A stretch of 64,000 nt of DNA from Polynucleobacter sp. Adler-ghost (lineage in GTDB: Bacteria; Pseudomonadota; Gammaproteobacteria; Burkholderiales; Burkholderiaceae): positions 1,088,586 through 1,152,585 of the forward strand of contig NZ_CP061320.1 of assembly GCF_018688495.1 (NCBI RefSeq), given 5' to 3'. Position 1 is the first letter of the stretch. Each line of letters starts with the position of its first letter. Below the pieces are notes generated by a model. The model was not told the DNA's origin. It made no database searches and saw nothing but the letters and a program-made list of their open reading frames with translations. This document shows, piece after piece, positions 47,100 through 56,755 of this stretch. The position numbers and the translations under genes are program-made.

Positions 47100-47945
47100 C
47101 TAAGCTTTAATTTCTGCGATGACTGGGGCATGATCCGAAGGCTGCTCCCAGGTGCGCGGCTCTTTATCGATGATGCTGGAGTTGCACTTTTCTTTCAGGG
47201 CATCGCTCAGAAGAATATGGTCGATTCGCATACCGGCGTTTCTTCTAAAGCCCATCATGCGGTAATCCCACCAGCTAAAAGATTTAGGCGCTTGCTCAAA
47301 CATTCGGAAAGAGTCTGTTAAGCCCAATTCCACAAGCTGCTGGAAGGCTTTACGTTCTTCTGGGGAAACTAGGTTTTGGCCGATCCATTTTGAGGGATCA
47401 TGTACGTCGATATCACTTGGTGCGATATTGAAATCACCCAAAAGGGCTAAGCGGCTATTTTGAGTTAATTCTTCTCTTAACCAATTTTCGAGCGCTTTGA
47501 GCCAGCCTAGTTTATAAACAAACTTGTCACTATCGGGCGATTGTCCATTAGGAAAGTATGCTGATACTAGCCGAATCGGCTGCATTCCCTTGAAGCATAC
47601 TGTAGCCGCTAAGATGCGTTGTTGCTCATCTGCATTTGCTGGAATATTTCTCACTGGCTTTAGAAAAGTAGTGTCATGATCAGTAGCAATAGGCGCCAAT
47701 GCTGCCTTTCGAGCAATAATAGCCACGCCGTTATAGGTTTTTTGCCCAGCAGCAATACTGATATATCCTGCCTCTTCGAGCTCTTGATGCGGATACTTAT
47801 CATCAGTTAGCTTGAGCTCCTGAAGACAGAGCGCATCAATAGGTGTTTTTGCCCGCTCATGATCTTGCAACCATTTGAGCACTTGGGGCAAGCGTACCTT
47901 GAGGGAATTCACATTCCAGGCAGCTATTCTGATTGAATCAGTCAT
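47100..47945 (-). CDS. xthA: Exodeoxyribonuclease III
   Basis: AP endonuclease and 3'-5' exonuclease of base excision repair. RIAAWNVNSLKVRLPQVLKW, LCLQELKLTD (metal-binding Glu), ALLGDFNIAP and the terminal PSDHAPVIAEI catalytic His are all present. 281 residues. Its start overlaps the end of ntrC by eight bases, so this repair gene is translated in tail position of the glnA-ntrB-ntrC run. Confidence 0.94.
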   Translation of the reverse strand: MTDSIRIAAWNVNSLKVRLPQVLKWLQDHERAKTPIDALCLQELKLTDDKYPHQELEEAGYISIAAGQKTYNGVAIIARKAALAPIATDHDTTFLKPVRNIPANADEQQRILAATVCFKGMQPIRLVSAYFPNGQSPDSDKFVYKLGWLKALENWLREELTQNSRLALLGDFNIAPSDIDVHDPSKWIGQNLVSPEERKAFQQLVELGLTDSFRMFEQAPKSFSWWDYRMMGFRRNAGMRIDHILLSDALKEKCNSSIIDKEPRTWEQPSDHAPVIAEIKA

Positions 47946-49389
47946 TGATTCCCAACTCCTGCAACTTCCGAGTAATTGTATTGCGACCGATACCCAGTCT
48001 TTGAGCTGCTTCTACACGTCTGCCACGCGTAACTTCTAGTGCGGCTTGCAATACTGCCTTTTCAAATTTAGAGCACAACACGTCATATACTTCCGAATCT
48101 CCATCCTGCAACATTTTGACCGCAAGGCGACCTAAACCGCCCTCCCAATCGACAGAACCAGCCTTAACAGCAAGCTGCACATTAGGACTAGACTCGCCCT
48201 GCAATAGAGCTGGCTGTTCAACAGCTTCTGCCAAAATATCAGCAGGTAAATCACTCACTCCAATGACATTAGATGGCGTCATGACTGTTAACCAGTGGCA
48301 GAGATTTTCTAATTGACGCACATTGCCAGGGAATGGCATGACACTCATTTCTTTTAAAACCTCATCCGAAAGATTTTTAGCTTCAACTCCCAAGGACTTT
48401 GCACAAGACAACATAAAATGGCGTGCCAAAACCGGGATATCCTCTGCGCGCTCACGCAATGCAGGCATGCGCAAGCGAATGACATTTAAGCGGTGCAATA
48501 AATCTTCCCGAAAAGCGCCTGCAGCAACTCGGGCTTCTAAGTTCTGATGGGTTGATGCAATGATGCGTACATTTGCCTTAATCGGATCTTGACCACCAAC
48601 ACGGTAAAAATGACCATCCGTTAGCGCGCGCAATAAACGTGTTTGTAGGTCGAATGGAATTTCACCAATCTCATCTAAGAATAAGGTGCCACCATCAGCC
48701 TGCTCAAAACGGCCACGACGTAAAGTCAAAGCTCCAGGGAAAGCGCCGCGCTCGTGACCAAATAACTCTGACTCTAATAAATCCTTGGGTACTGCTGCAG
48801 TACTAAAGGCAACAAATGGACCTTTAGCGCGTGGACTATGCTTGTGCAATGCTTGTGCTACCAACTCTTTGCCGGTACCTGACTCGCCTGTAATTAATAC
48901 TGTTGAATGCGACTGAGCTAGACGCCCGATCGCTCTGAAAACCTCCTGCACTGCCGGAGCTTGACCAATAATTTCAGTGGAGTCTTGTCTCCAACCATTC
49001 ATCTCTTTATTACCAGATTGATTGCGCTCGCTCTGCTCCATAGCACGACGAATCAACTCAACTGCTTTATCAATATCAAATGGCTTAGTCAGATATTCGA
49101 ATGCGCCACCTTGAAATGATGAGACCGCAGAGTCTAAATCAGAATAGGCGGTCATGATAATGACTGGAAGTAGCGGATGGGTTTCTTTTACATTCTGCAA
49201 CAGATCCAAACCATTGCCGCGTGGCATACGAATATCTGAAATCAATACCTGTGGCGCATCTTTTTCCAATGCATCAAGTACATCATTAGGATTAGAAAAA
49301 CTCTTATGAGGAATATTCTCGCGAGTAAGCGCTTTTTCTAGGACCCAACGAATAGATTGATCATCATCCACGATCCAAACGGGTTTCAT
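47938..49389 (-). CDS. glnG: Nitrogen regulation response regulator NtrC
   Basis: 483 residues: receiver domain with D52 ([13 protein letters not shown]), AAA+ domain with Walker [16 protein letters not shown] and Walker [11 protein letters not shown], and a C-terminal Fis-type HTH ([19 protein letters not shown]). The loop that contacts sigma-54, normally GAFTGA, reads GAFPGA here ([18 protein letters not shown]); this Thr-to-Pro change is unusual and could alter sigma-54 activation. ATGA overlap with ntrB. NtrC-type dyads lie upstream of glnA. Confidence 0.95.
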   Translation of the reverse strand: MKPVWIVDDDQSIRWVLEKALTRENIPHKSFSNPNDVLDALEKDAPQVLISDIRMPRGNGLDLLQNVKETHPLLPVIIMTAYSDLDSAVSSFQGGAFEYLTKPFDIDKAVELIRRAMEQSERNQSGNKEMNGWRQDSTEIIGQAPAVQEVFRAIGRLAQSHSTVLITGESGTGKELVAQALHKHSPRAKGPFVAFSTAAVPKDLLESELFGHERGAFPGALTLRRGRFEQADGGTLFLDEIGEIPFDLQTRLLRALTDGHFYRVGGQDPIKANVRIIASTHQNLEARVAAGAFREDLLHRLNVIRLRMPALRERAEDIPVLARHFMLSCAKSLGVEAKNLSDEVLKEMSVMPFPGNVRQLENLCHWLTVMTPSNVIGVSDLPADILAEAVEQPALLQGESSPNVQLAVKAGSVDWEGGLGRLAVKMLQDGDSEVYDVLCSKFEKAVLQAALEVTRGRRVEAAQRLGIGRNTITRKLQELGIND

Positions 49390-50522
49390 ATAACTTTCTC
49401 CTGCCTACGGTAAGGAATTTGAATTTGGAAATCAGTCCGTCCAGGACGGCTGTTGCAAGCGATAAAACCTTGATGCTGCTGCACAAAAGTTTGAGCTAAG
49501 GTGAGGCCAAGGCCACTGCCCCCATCCCTGCCAGATACCAATGGAAAGAAAATACGCTCGCGAATTTCATCCGGAATACCAGGTCCGTTATCAATTACGT
49601 GCAAATCCATTGCCATTTTGTATCGTTGTTTAGAAATAGTCACCGAGCGAGCTACTCTGGTCTTTAATTCAATTTGAGCCGTACCTTGAGCAATTTCTTC
49701 AGTCAGCGCTTGGGCTGCATTGTGAGCAATATTTAAGACGGCCTGAATCAACTGCTCACGATCACCCAAAACCTCAGGAAGACTAGTGTCATAGTTACGA
49801 ATGATTCTGAGTCCTTTAGGAAACTCAGCCAATACAAGACTGCGCACTCGCTCTAAGGCCTCATGAACATTGAATGACTCCATAGCATGCGCCTTACGAT
49901 GCGGCGCGAGCAGTCGATCAACCAAGTTTTGTAGACGATCAGATTCTTTAATAATGACTTGGGTATATTCACGCAAGCCCTTTTCTGGTAGCTCGAACTC
50001 GAGCAATTGAGCGGCACCACGAATGCCACCCAAAGGGTTTTTGATTTCATGCGCTAAGTTACGCATTAACTGTTTATTTGCTTCAACTTGCTGTGTTACG
50101 CGCTCATCACGCTCACTACGTAACTGTTGATCTATTGGGAACCACTCCATCATGATAAGGCTTGGATCTTCAAGGCTAGCTACCACCACATGCGCAGGAA
50201 TAGATTCTTGATGGATGCTACCGGGCAATGAATGCAGCATCATTTCTTGTCGTTTCGCAGAAAAGTGTCCCGCCTTAACCTCTTCAATCATGTGATTAAG
50301 AGACTCATTGGAACCAAACAAGTCGTGCACAGACTGACCCTCAAGTGATTTACGAGAGAGGTCCAGCGCAGACTCTGCTGCAGGATTCACATAAACCAAT
50401 TGTTGGTTATCAGCCTCAAACACCACAATGGCATTAGGCAACTGATCAAGCAATGTCGGAAAAAAAGGAGCAGCCGAAGCTGCCCCTTTGAACGAATTGC
50501 GCAACAGACCTGCGCTCAACAT
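49386..50522 (-). CDS. glnL: Nitrogen regulation sensor kinase NtrB
   Basis: 378-residue cytoplasmic two-component kinase/phosphatase controlled by PII. N-terminal PAS domain ([20 protein letters not shown]), H-box [21 protein letters not shown]-box and G-boxes ([50 protein letters not shown]). It lies 11 bases after glnA and overlaps ntrC. No membrane helix, as expected. Confidence 0.95.
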   Translation of the reverse strand: MLSAGLLRNSFKGAASAAPFFPTLLDQLPNAIVVFEADNQQLVYVNPAAESALDLSRKSLEGQSVHDLFGSNESLNHMIEEVKAGHFSAKRQEMMLHSLPGSIHQESIPAHVVVASLEDPSLIMMEWFPIDQQLRSERDERVTQQVEANKQLMRNLAHEIKNPLGGIRGAAQLLEFELPEKGLREYTQVIIKESDRLQNLVDRLLAPHRKAHAMESFNVHEALERVRSLVLAEFPKGLRIIRNYDTSLPEVLGDREQLIQAVLNIAHNAAQALTEEIAQGTAQIELKTRVARSVTISKQRYKMAMDLHVIDNGPGIPDEIRERIFFPLVSGRDGGSGLGLTLAQTFVQQHQGFIACNSRPGRTDFQIQIPYRRQEKVI

Positions 50523-50533
50523 TTTTCCTTCGC

Positions 50534-51949
50534 TTACAGGGAGTAGTACATATCGAATTCGATCGGATGAGTTGTCATACGGAAACGTGTGACATCTTCC
50601 ATCTTCAAAGCGATATATGCGTCGATCATAGAGTCTGTAAAGACACCGCCACGAGTCAAGAACTCACGGTCTTTGTTCAAAGCTTCTAATGCCTCTTCCA
50701 AGCTTGCACAAACGGTTGGGATCTTTGCATCTTCTTCTGGCGGCAAGTCATACAAGTTCTTGTCAGCAGCTTCACCTGGATGAATCTTATTCTGAACACC
50801 ATCTAAACCAGCCATCATCAATGCTGAGAAGCAGAGGTATGGGTTAGCCAATGGATCAGGGAAGCGAGTTTCGATACGACGACCCTTAGGGCTTGAAACG
50901 TGTGGAATACGAATCGAAGCAGAACGGTTGCGCGCAGAGTAAGCCAACTTTACTGGAGCCTCAAATCCTGGAACTAAACGCTTGTATGAGTTTGTACCTG
51001 GGTTAGTGATCGCATTCAATGCCTTAGCGTGCTTAATAATGCCGCCGATGTAGAACAAGGCAAACTCTGACAAACCTGCGTAGCCGTTACCAGCAAACAA
51101 GTTCTCGCCGTTCTTCCAAATGGATTGGTGAACGTGCATACCAGAACCATTGTCACCAACGATAGGCTTAGGCATAAATGTTGCTGTCTTGCCGTATGCA
51201 TGAGCCACGTTTTGAACAACGTATTTCTGCCAAATAGTCCAGTCAGCACGTTGAACTAATGTGCTGAACTTAGTGCCCAATTCATTTTGACCTTGACCAG
51301 CAACTTCATGGTGATGCACTTCAACTGGAATACCTAAGGATTCGAGGATTAAACACATTTCAGAACGCATGTCATGGAATGTATCTACTGGAGCAACTGG
51401 GAAGTAACCGCCCTTTTTGCCTGGACGATGTCCAGTGTTGCCGCCTTCGATTTCAGCAGCTGAAGACCATGGTGCCTCTTCAGAATCTACCTTAACGAAA
51501 CAACCTTGCATATCAGCACCCCAACGGACGCCATCAAAAATAAAGAATTCTGGCTCTGGACCAAAGTACGCTGTATCTCCCAAACCAGTGCTCTTCAAAT
51601 AGGACTCAGCACGCTTAGCAATCGAACGTGGGTCACGGTCGTAACCTTTACCATCTGAAGGCTCGATCACATCACATGTGATCACCAATGTTGGCTCTTC
51701 ATAGAATGGGTCGATATAGCAAGCAGTCGGATCTGGCATCAACAACATATCAGATGCCTCAATACCTTTCCAACCAGCAATAGATGAGCCGTCAAACGCG
51801 TGACCGCTCTCAAACTTGTCTTCGTCAAAATGGGAAATAGGTACCGTTGTGTGCTGCTCTTTACCCTTTGTATCTACAAAGCGGAAATCAACGAAAGTAC
51901 ATTCCTTCTCTTTAACCAACTTCATCACATCAGCGACGGTCTTCGTCAT
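50534..51949 (-). CDS. glnA: Glutamine synthetase type I
   Basis: Makes glutamine from glutamate, ammonia and ATP. 471 residues; [31 protein letters not shown], the [19 protein letters not shown] block, and the adenylylation-site tyrosine in [10 protein letters not shown], so GlnE control is expected. ATG 51949 with GGAGATTTG upstream is used instead of an earlier in-frame Met at 52021, which lies in the promoter region. First gene of glnA-ntrB-ntrC. Confidence 0.97.
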   Translation of the reverse strand: MTKTVADVMKLVKEKECTFVDFRFVDTKGKEQHTTVPISHFDEDKFESGHAFDGSSIAGWKGIEASDMLLMPDPTACYIDPFYEEPTLVITCDVIEPSDGKGYDRDPRSIAKRAESYLKSTGLGDTAYFGPEPEFFIFDGVRWGADMQGCFVKVDSEEAPWSSAAEIEGGNTGHRPGKKGGYFPVAPVDTFHDMRSEMCLILESLGIPVEVHHHEVAGQGQNELGTKFSTLVQRADWTIWQKYVVQNVAHAYGKTATFMPKPIVGDNGSGMHVHQSIWKNGENLFAGNGYAGLSEFALFYIGGIIKHAKALNAITNPGTNSYKRLVPGFEAPVKLAYSARNRSASIRIPHVSSPKGRRIETRFPDPLANPYLCFSALMMAGLDGVQNKIHPGEAADKNLYDLPPEEDAKIPTVCASLEEALEALNKDREFLTRGGVFTDSMIDAYIALKMEDVTRFRMTTHPIEFDMYYSL

Positions 51950-52013
51950 GCAAATCTCCTCTATTAACTGAATTCGGAATACAAACCTAAGGTGTACACC
52001 CTTGTTTATTCCA

Positions 52014-52031
52014 GGCATCAAATATGCCCTT
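52014..52031 (-). promoter_or_regulatory. Candidate -24/-12 (sigma-54) promoter of glnA
   Basis: On the minus strand, AAGGGCATATTTGATGCC has GG (52028-52027), a ten-base spacer and GC (52016-52015), the essential GG-N10-GC. The remaining positions match TGGCAC/TTGC poorly. The start site would be near 52004, giving a leader of about 55 bases. An overlapping sigma-70 reading (TTGATG, 17 bases, TGTACA) is also possible. Confidence 0.4.
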
Positions 52032-52079
52032 GGGATGTATCTAATTTACTGAAGCAAACAAACGGGAATAGTCATTATT

Positions 52080-52094
52080 GCACTAATTAAGTGC
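52080..52094. promoter_or_regulatory. NtrC-binding dyad, promoter-proximal
   Basis: GCAC-N7-GTGC with an AT-rich centre (GCACTAATTAAGTGC), the NtrC operator pattern. It lies about 80 bases upstream of the predicted glnA start site. Confidence 0.65.
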
Positions 52095-52131
52095 TGAAAA
52101 ACCCCTTAAAACCCTAAAAATCACTATATTT

Positions 52132-52146
52132 GCACCAAAGTAGTGC
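52132..52146. promoter_or_regulatory. NtrC-binding dyad, promoter-distal
   Basis: GCACCAAAGTAGTGC, again GCAC-N7-GTGC, centred 52 bases (five helical turns) from the proximal site. It ends directly before the stop codon of the neighbouring gene. Two in-phase sites are typical of the glnA enhancer. Confidence 0.65.
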
Positions 52147-53010
52147 TTAATCAGATTTCGAAATATCATGAACGTCATAACCCAAAGCCTCAGTGCCAGT
52201 TCGCAAAGCGATCCAGGCGTTATCTAGAAGCTTGGCATTACCCTTAATGCCTAATTCAATATGCCGCTCGGCATAAACACCCCCTCTGGAAGTATCTCCA
52301 ACCGATGGGAGACTAAAGACCTTTACCCCCGGAAAAGAGGCCTCAATACGCTCCATTAAGGGCGTTAGGACAGACTCTATGCCCTTGGGAACGATGAAAC
52401 TTTGTTCTGCCCAGTTCTCGCGATGAAATAAATTCTGATAATACGTATCCAAGCACCACGCCATCATAGGCGCAGCCATGACAGGAAAGCCAGGCACAAA
52501 ATAGTGCTCATGGATAGAAAAACCAGGGATCTGGTTATAGGGATTCGGAATGATATCGCTCCCAATGGGGAACTCCCCCATCTTGAAGCGATGCTGGTTT
52601 TCTGGAGTGCTCAGATCGGCCTTTAATGGGTCGCCCTCTGCCATGGTCTGAATACGTCCGGCAATAAGCTCTTGTGCAGTCGCGTGGAGTTGCGTTTGCG
52701 TACCCAAGGCTAAAGCAGCGCATTGTCTCGTGTGGTCATCAGGCGTGGCTCCAATACCACCAGTACTAAAAACTACATCACCACTAGTGAAGCTGTCTTT
52801 CAAGGTAGCAGTAATTTGCTTGGGATCATCTGCAACATATTTAGCCCAAGATAGGCTGAGGCCGCGCTCATTTAAAAGCTCAATCAATTTACTGAGATGT
52901 TTGTCTTGACGACGGCCGGACAAAATTTCATCGCCAATCACAATTAAACCGAAACGACGCGAATTGAATTCGGAGTCCTCGAGAATCGGCTTATTCAATA
53001 CCTCAGCCAT
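52147..53010 (-). CDS. CinA-like molybdopterin-binding domain protein
   Basis: 287 residues. The MoCF_biosynth-type domain is visible in FGLIVIGDEILSGRRQDKHL and VVFSTGGIGATPDDHTRQ, as in the N-terminal half of CinA/competence-damage proteins; the nicotinamide-nucleotide amidase C-terminal domain is absent. ADP-ribose pyrophosphatase activity is known for the CinA domain, but the function of this stand-alone form is uncertain. ATG 53010 (MAEVLNKP) overlaps the upstream membrane-protein gene by eight bases and is preferred to a Met nine codons earlier. Confidence 0.82.
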   Translation of the reverse strand: MAEVLNKPILEDSEFNSRRFGLIVIGDEILSGRRQDKHLSKLIELLNERGLSLSWAKYVADDPKQITATLKDSFTSGDVVFSTGGIGATPDDHTRQCAALALGTQTQLHATAQELIAGRIQTMAEGDPLKADLSTPENQHRFKMGEFPIGSDIIPNPYNQIPGFSIHEHYFVPGFPVMAAPMMAWCLDTYYQNLFHRENWAEQSFIVPKGIESVLTPLMERIEASFPGVKVFSLPSVGDTSRGGVYAERHIELGIKGNAKLLDNAWIALRTGTEALGYDVHDISKSD

Positions 53011-53872
53011 GGTTTGGTAACTCCGTATCAATAACACGCGCTTCTATATTGAGGGATTGAGTCAACTCATTACTGCGCAATTCTTTTAGAGCCTCAAGCA
53101 AATAATGTGTAAACCAAAGCGCAGCAAAGACAAATATTAAAGAATAGATCCAGAGCGCAACAAAGCTAACAATAGGAAATAAGACAAGAGCTAAAACAGA
53201 GGTTGCCCAGAAAAAGGTAGGTACTGCTCCCAACATCCCAGAAATAACTCCCATGGCCAATAGTGGCCAACGGTGTTGATGCAACAGGATATCGCGCTCC
53301 TCTGCAGTAGCATGCAAAGCCAATACATCGTAAGACATCAAACGCATGGTTAACCAGCCCCAAAGTAATGGGGGTAAGACGGCAACCAATGGTGGTATCC
53401 ACCATACTGGCAAAGTGAGCATCACTAAAACTAGGCAGATCAAAGCTGACCAAAGGGTATAGATAAAGCTGCCAAATAAGCTGCCGCCCTTTTTCTTCGC
53501 AATGTCTTTATAAGCATATTGCCGCGTGACCACCTTAACGATAGTTGGCACAGTTGTTAAGGCGATGAATACCAATAAACTGATTGAGATTAGAGGAATC
53601 AGTAACATTACAAAGAAGAGTGGCGCGATCCATGCACGAGCACTCTCGAAGCCGGCCCAGATCAAACCATCCGCAATCCAGCTAGTAAATATGGATGCCG
53701 TCAGAAAAGTACTCAGCATCTCTAATGCTGGCGTCCAAGTTAGCCAAATTAAGGCGCCCCATAAGACGGAGACGATCATAAATGGCCGCAAGCTCAGCCA
53801 TAGCATTTTCGGATGCATTGCACCAACTAAAGCCAAGCCAAAAGATTTAAAAACTTGCTGCATGCTATCCAT
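53003..53872 (-). CDS. EI24/CysZ-like inner-membrane protein
   Basis: 289 residues with about six hydrophobic segments. The overall pattern (N-terminal MQQVFKSFGLALVGAMHPKM, central LLLIPLISISLLVFIAL, and a long helical tail) fits the EI24 domain family that includes the sulfate transporter CysZ. No cysteine-synthesis genes are adjacent, so sulfate uptake is not supported by context. Cotranscribed with the CinA-like gene (eight-base overlap). Confidence 0.75.
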   Translation of the reverse strand: MDSMQQVFKSFGLALVGAMHPKMLWLSLRPFMIVSVLWGALIWLTWTPALEMLSTFLTASIFTSWIADGLIWAGFESARAWIAPLFFVMLLIPLISISLLVFIALTTVPTIVKVVTRQYAYKDIAKKKGGSLFGSFIYTLWSALICLVLVMLTLPVWWIPPLVAVLPPLLWGWLTMRLMSYDVLALHATAEERDILLHQHRWPLLAMGVISGMLGAVPTFFWATSVLALVLFPIVSFVALWIYSLIFVFAALWFTHYLLEALKELRSNELTQSLNIEARVIDTELPNHG

Positions 53873-53906
53873 AGATTTCCATTGCTACCATGTGAACTTC
53901 TAGCTT

Positions 53907-54884
53907 CTATTTTGCTTTGGGAAAGATTTCTCGAAGGGAATGTATTAGACCCTGCCACTGATGCTGCAATACATTAGGCGACAACACTAGGTCTCTAACG
54001 CCAGTGGGATGAACCTCTTTTGAAAAGATTGCGGTATTGAACATCATGTCCCACCAAGGAAACAAGACTCCAAAGTTACAACCACCTAAAACGCCTGGCT
54101 TACCTTTGGCCTCATGACCATACCCTACCGCATGATGCATTCGGTGATACATCGGGGAAATTAACAAATACTTAAACGGTCCAAGATGAATCTTTAAATT
54201 AGCATGTTGCCAGCTTTGAATTAACTGGCTCAACACCACTAATAGAATAAATTGACTAGGTGACACCCCAAACAATAGGGCAAAGAAAGAAAAGACTAAT
54301 GCATGCATGATGTCATCGACGATATGGTTGCGATCATCAGACCAAGCAGTCATCACCGTTTGACTATGATGCAAGGCATGCAATTGCCACCACCAATTAA
54401 AAACATGGGAGGCGCGGTGATATACGTACTCCACAAAATCAAGCAATATGAAGTAGATACAAAAACTCACCAACGGTATCGATGTCACTGACGGCCACCA
54501 AGACTCCACATTCAATCTATCAAAACGAAAGTCATGTAAGACAGAATCAATCTGAAAGAAAAATCCTGATAAGGCGATGAAAATCAGACCGTGAAAAATA
54601 CCTAGACGATGAAATAGGGTATAAAAAATATCTGCCTTGGAGCTCTTTGTAAATCGTTCTTGCATCTCTGCGGGAGAAAATCTCTCCCAGGCTCTGAGAA
54701 TCACAGCAATCAGGAAAATCTGAATACACCCAAATAAAAACCAGTCGATACCATCAAATACATCCTCGGCCATCGCCATCAGATCGAAGTGATACAAAAT
54801 TGGTCCAGCCACATAGGTAAACAAGAATTCTTGAACGCTAGCGTAGGCTGAAGCGATGGCAGCTATCAAAGGGTTTGAGTCCAT
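53907..54884 (-). CDS. Sterol desaturase / fatty acid hydroxylase family protein
   Basis: A membrane di-iron enzyme of 325 residues with several helices. The histidine clusters are intact: HRASH, then LHALHHS (HxxHH), and YHRMHHAVG toward the C-terminus. Bacterial members hydroxylate or desaturate lipids; the substrate here is unknown. Downstream of the deacetylase gene by 15 bases on the same strand, and 34 bases before the EI24-like gene. Confidence 0.88.
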   Translation of the reverse strand: MDSNPLIAAIASAYASVQEFLFTYVAGPILYHFDLMAMAEDVFDGIDWFLFGCIQIFLIAVILRAWERFSPAEMQERFTKSSKADIFYTLFHRLGIFHGLIFIALSGFFFQIDSVLHDFRFDRLNVESWWPSVTSIPLVSFCIYFILLDFVEYVYHRASHVFNWWWQLHALHHSQTVMTAWSDDRNHIVDDIMHALVFSFFALLFGVSPSQFILLVVLSQLIQSWQHANLKIHLGPFKYLLISPMYHRMHHAVGYGHEAKGKPGVLGGCNFGVLFPWWDMMFNTAIFSKEVHPTGVRDLVLSPNVLQHQWQGLIHSLREIFPKAK

Positions 54885-54899
54885 ATACTCAATTGTGTC

Positions 54900-55670
54900 T
54901 CATTTATCACGTTTTGGCAGGGTTGCAAAACAAAACCCCCGAGCCTTTAAGTTCAGTATGAGTTGCTCTAAAACTGCCGGAGCCCAGGGATCCTTGCGTG
55001 ACCAAATACCCAAATGAGCCATAGTAATATCGCCATCCTGCAGCTGGCTACTAGCCTTATCCAAAAGCGTTTTGTTGGGATGCGTCTGCGAACTCAGTTC
55101 ATCACCCAAAAATCCCGCAGGACTCCAGCCAAAATGTTGATAAGCGCATTGATCGCCCATCCTGACCGAACGGGGCGATGTCTTACCGCCAGGGGCACGC
55201 CAGATTTTTTCAATGCTGGCGCCTGTTAACTCTTTAAAGCGCTCATCCACTCGTCGGATTTCTCGACAATAAGTTGCTTCGTTGTAAAGAGTGCTCACTC
55301 CCGCCTTGGGACCAAATTGTGGCTTTGCAAAGATCTCTCCACTTGGACCATCCTTTACAAAGTACACATGGTCATAGGTGTGGCTACCAAAGTGATGGCC
55401 TTCACGAACCCGATCTTGCCAATACGATTTCCAAGAGTCATCCAAAGAAAAATCGCCGCGGCTAGTTTTTTCATTCGCCAGAAAAAAAGTAGCTTTCACA
55501 TTTTGACGATTCAAAATATCGGCGATAGTTTGTGCTACAGACATATTGCCGGTATCAAAAGTTAGGTAAACCGTTTTTTTACAATTCGCCTCTTGTGTAA
55601 AGCCAAGCGAAGAGCATGAAGCCAGAATAATGAATACTGTCAGTCGAGCGAGAGTGGCATTGAAATACAT
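54900..55670 (-). CDS. Secreted polysaccharide deacetylase family protein
   Basis: 256 residues: an N-terminal signal or lipoprotein-like segment (VFIILASCSSLGFTQEANC, with a possible lipobox cysteine in LASC), then a NodB-type domain: VYLTFDTGN (TFDD variant ending in TG), HFGSHTYDHVYF (zinc-binding HxxxH), and IWRAPGGKTSPRS. The first catalytic Asp motif, usually TFDDG, reads TFDTG, so the second metal-binding Asp is replaced by Thr. Activity may be altered. It lies between the YncE-like and desaturase-family genes. Confidence 0.82.
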   Translation of the reverse strand: MYFNATLARLTVFIILASCSSLGFTQEANCKKTVYLTFDTGNMSVAQTIADILNRQNVKATFFLANEKTSRGDFSLDDSWKSYWQDRVREGHHFGSHTYDHVYFVKDGPSGEIFAKPQFGPKAGVSTLYNEATYCREIRRVDERFKELTGASIEKIWRAPGGKTSPRSVRMGDQCAYQHFGWSPAGFLGDELSSQTHPNKTLLDKASSQLQDGDITMAHLGIWSRKDPWAPAVLEQLILNLKARGFCFATLPKRDK

Positions 55671-55679
55671 CTAATCGGG

Positions 55680-56696
55680 CTATTCCCAGCTAGCATGCGG
55701 TGTGAAGAAAACGCCATGGGGTGATCTACCAACAGGGATTACCGAGACTAACTTCATCGTAGGTATATCAATTACCCCCACCTTTTTAGAGAAGCGGAGA
55801 GTGACCCACAGGGTTTTTCCGTCAGGCGTAATTTCCATATCATCTGGACCGGCCGGCAGCCCGGTAATATCGCCCACCTTTTCCAAGGTCTGCATATTAA
55901 TCATGCTGATAGTTGACGCAATACGGTTACTGACGAACACATGCTTTTTATCACCCAAGGGGCGGAAGTTGTGAGCGCCCTTGCCAGTAACGATTCGTTT
56001 GACCTCTTTACGGGTTTTCCAATCAATGACTTGAACATAGTCTTCACCAGTAATACCAATCAATAGGTATTGATCACCAGGCGTCATCCAAACTCCTGCT
56101 GGCACTTTACCAGTGGTGATTTTCCAAATGACAGTCTGGGTATCCAAATCAATTGCCGCCAGTTCATTTGAGTCTTGTAAGGTAATGAATGCAATCTTGC
56201 TATCTGCTGTAAATGCGACATGACTTGGCGTCTTACCAAGCTTAATTGTTTTAGCCAATTTGAGATCTGCGCCCTGCGCATGGTAAACATCCACCCTATC
56301 CAAGCGATTACCGTTTGCAACAAACCACTTATGATTGGGCGAATAACCAATTTGGTACGGATCAATAATGTTCGGTATCTTGCCAGTTAACTCACCAGTA
56401 GTGGGATTCATCAGCACCACATCATTGCCTGCAGCATTCGCAATCAGCAAAGTCTTTTGATCTTGGGTCATCATCAAGTGATGAGGCTCTTTTCCAACCG
56501 GTACTGTCTTGATCACTTTGCGACTTGGCATATCGATCAGACTGACAGTAGCCTCACCAGAGTTCAAGACAACTGCTAACTTGGGCTCGGATGAGTTCGA
56601 GCCTTGAGCATAAGCAGCGTTCAAGAGCCCAGTCAGGGCATAGATAGCCAAGATTGAAATACTGCCAAATTTGGCTTTACGAATGTAAGTGTGCAT
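55680..56696 (-). CDS. Periplasmic YncE-like beta-propeller protein
   Basis: 338 residues with a signal peptide (ISILAIYALTGLLNAAYAQG). About seven repeats of the YVTN/NHL-like kind are visible, for example VVLNSGEATVSLIDMPSRKV, LLIANAAGNDVVLMNPTTGE, and VFVSNRIASTISMINMQTLE, each followed by a GKEPHHLMMT-like or GRSPHGVFFT-like turn. Such propellers bind partners or DNA/iron in the periplasm; the function here is unknown. First gene of a four- or five-gene minus run toward 52147. Confidence 0.85.
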   Translation of the reverse strand: MHTYIRKAKFGSISILAIYALTGLLNAAYAQGSNSSEPKLAVVLNSGEATVSLIDMPSRKVIKTVPVGKEPHHLMMTQDQKTLLIANAAGNDVVLMNPTTGELTGKIPNIIDPYQIGYSPNHKWFVANGNRLDRVDVYHAQGADLKLAKTIKLGKTPSHVAFTADSKIAFITLQDSNELAAIDLDTQTVIWKITTGKVPAGVWMTPGDQYLLIGITGEDYVQVIDWKTRKEVKRIVTGKGAHNFRPLGDKKHVFVSNRIASTISMINMQTLEKVGDITGLPAGPDDMEITPDGKTLWVTLRFSKKVGVIDIPTMKLVSVIPVGRSPHGVFFTPHASWE

Positions 56697-56755
56697 GTCT
56701 CACATTGTAAGCAAATGATTCATCTGACGCAGGTCTTTAACCAGAATCACTTGAC

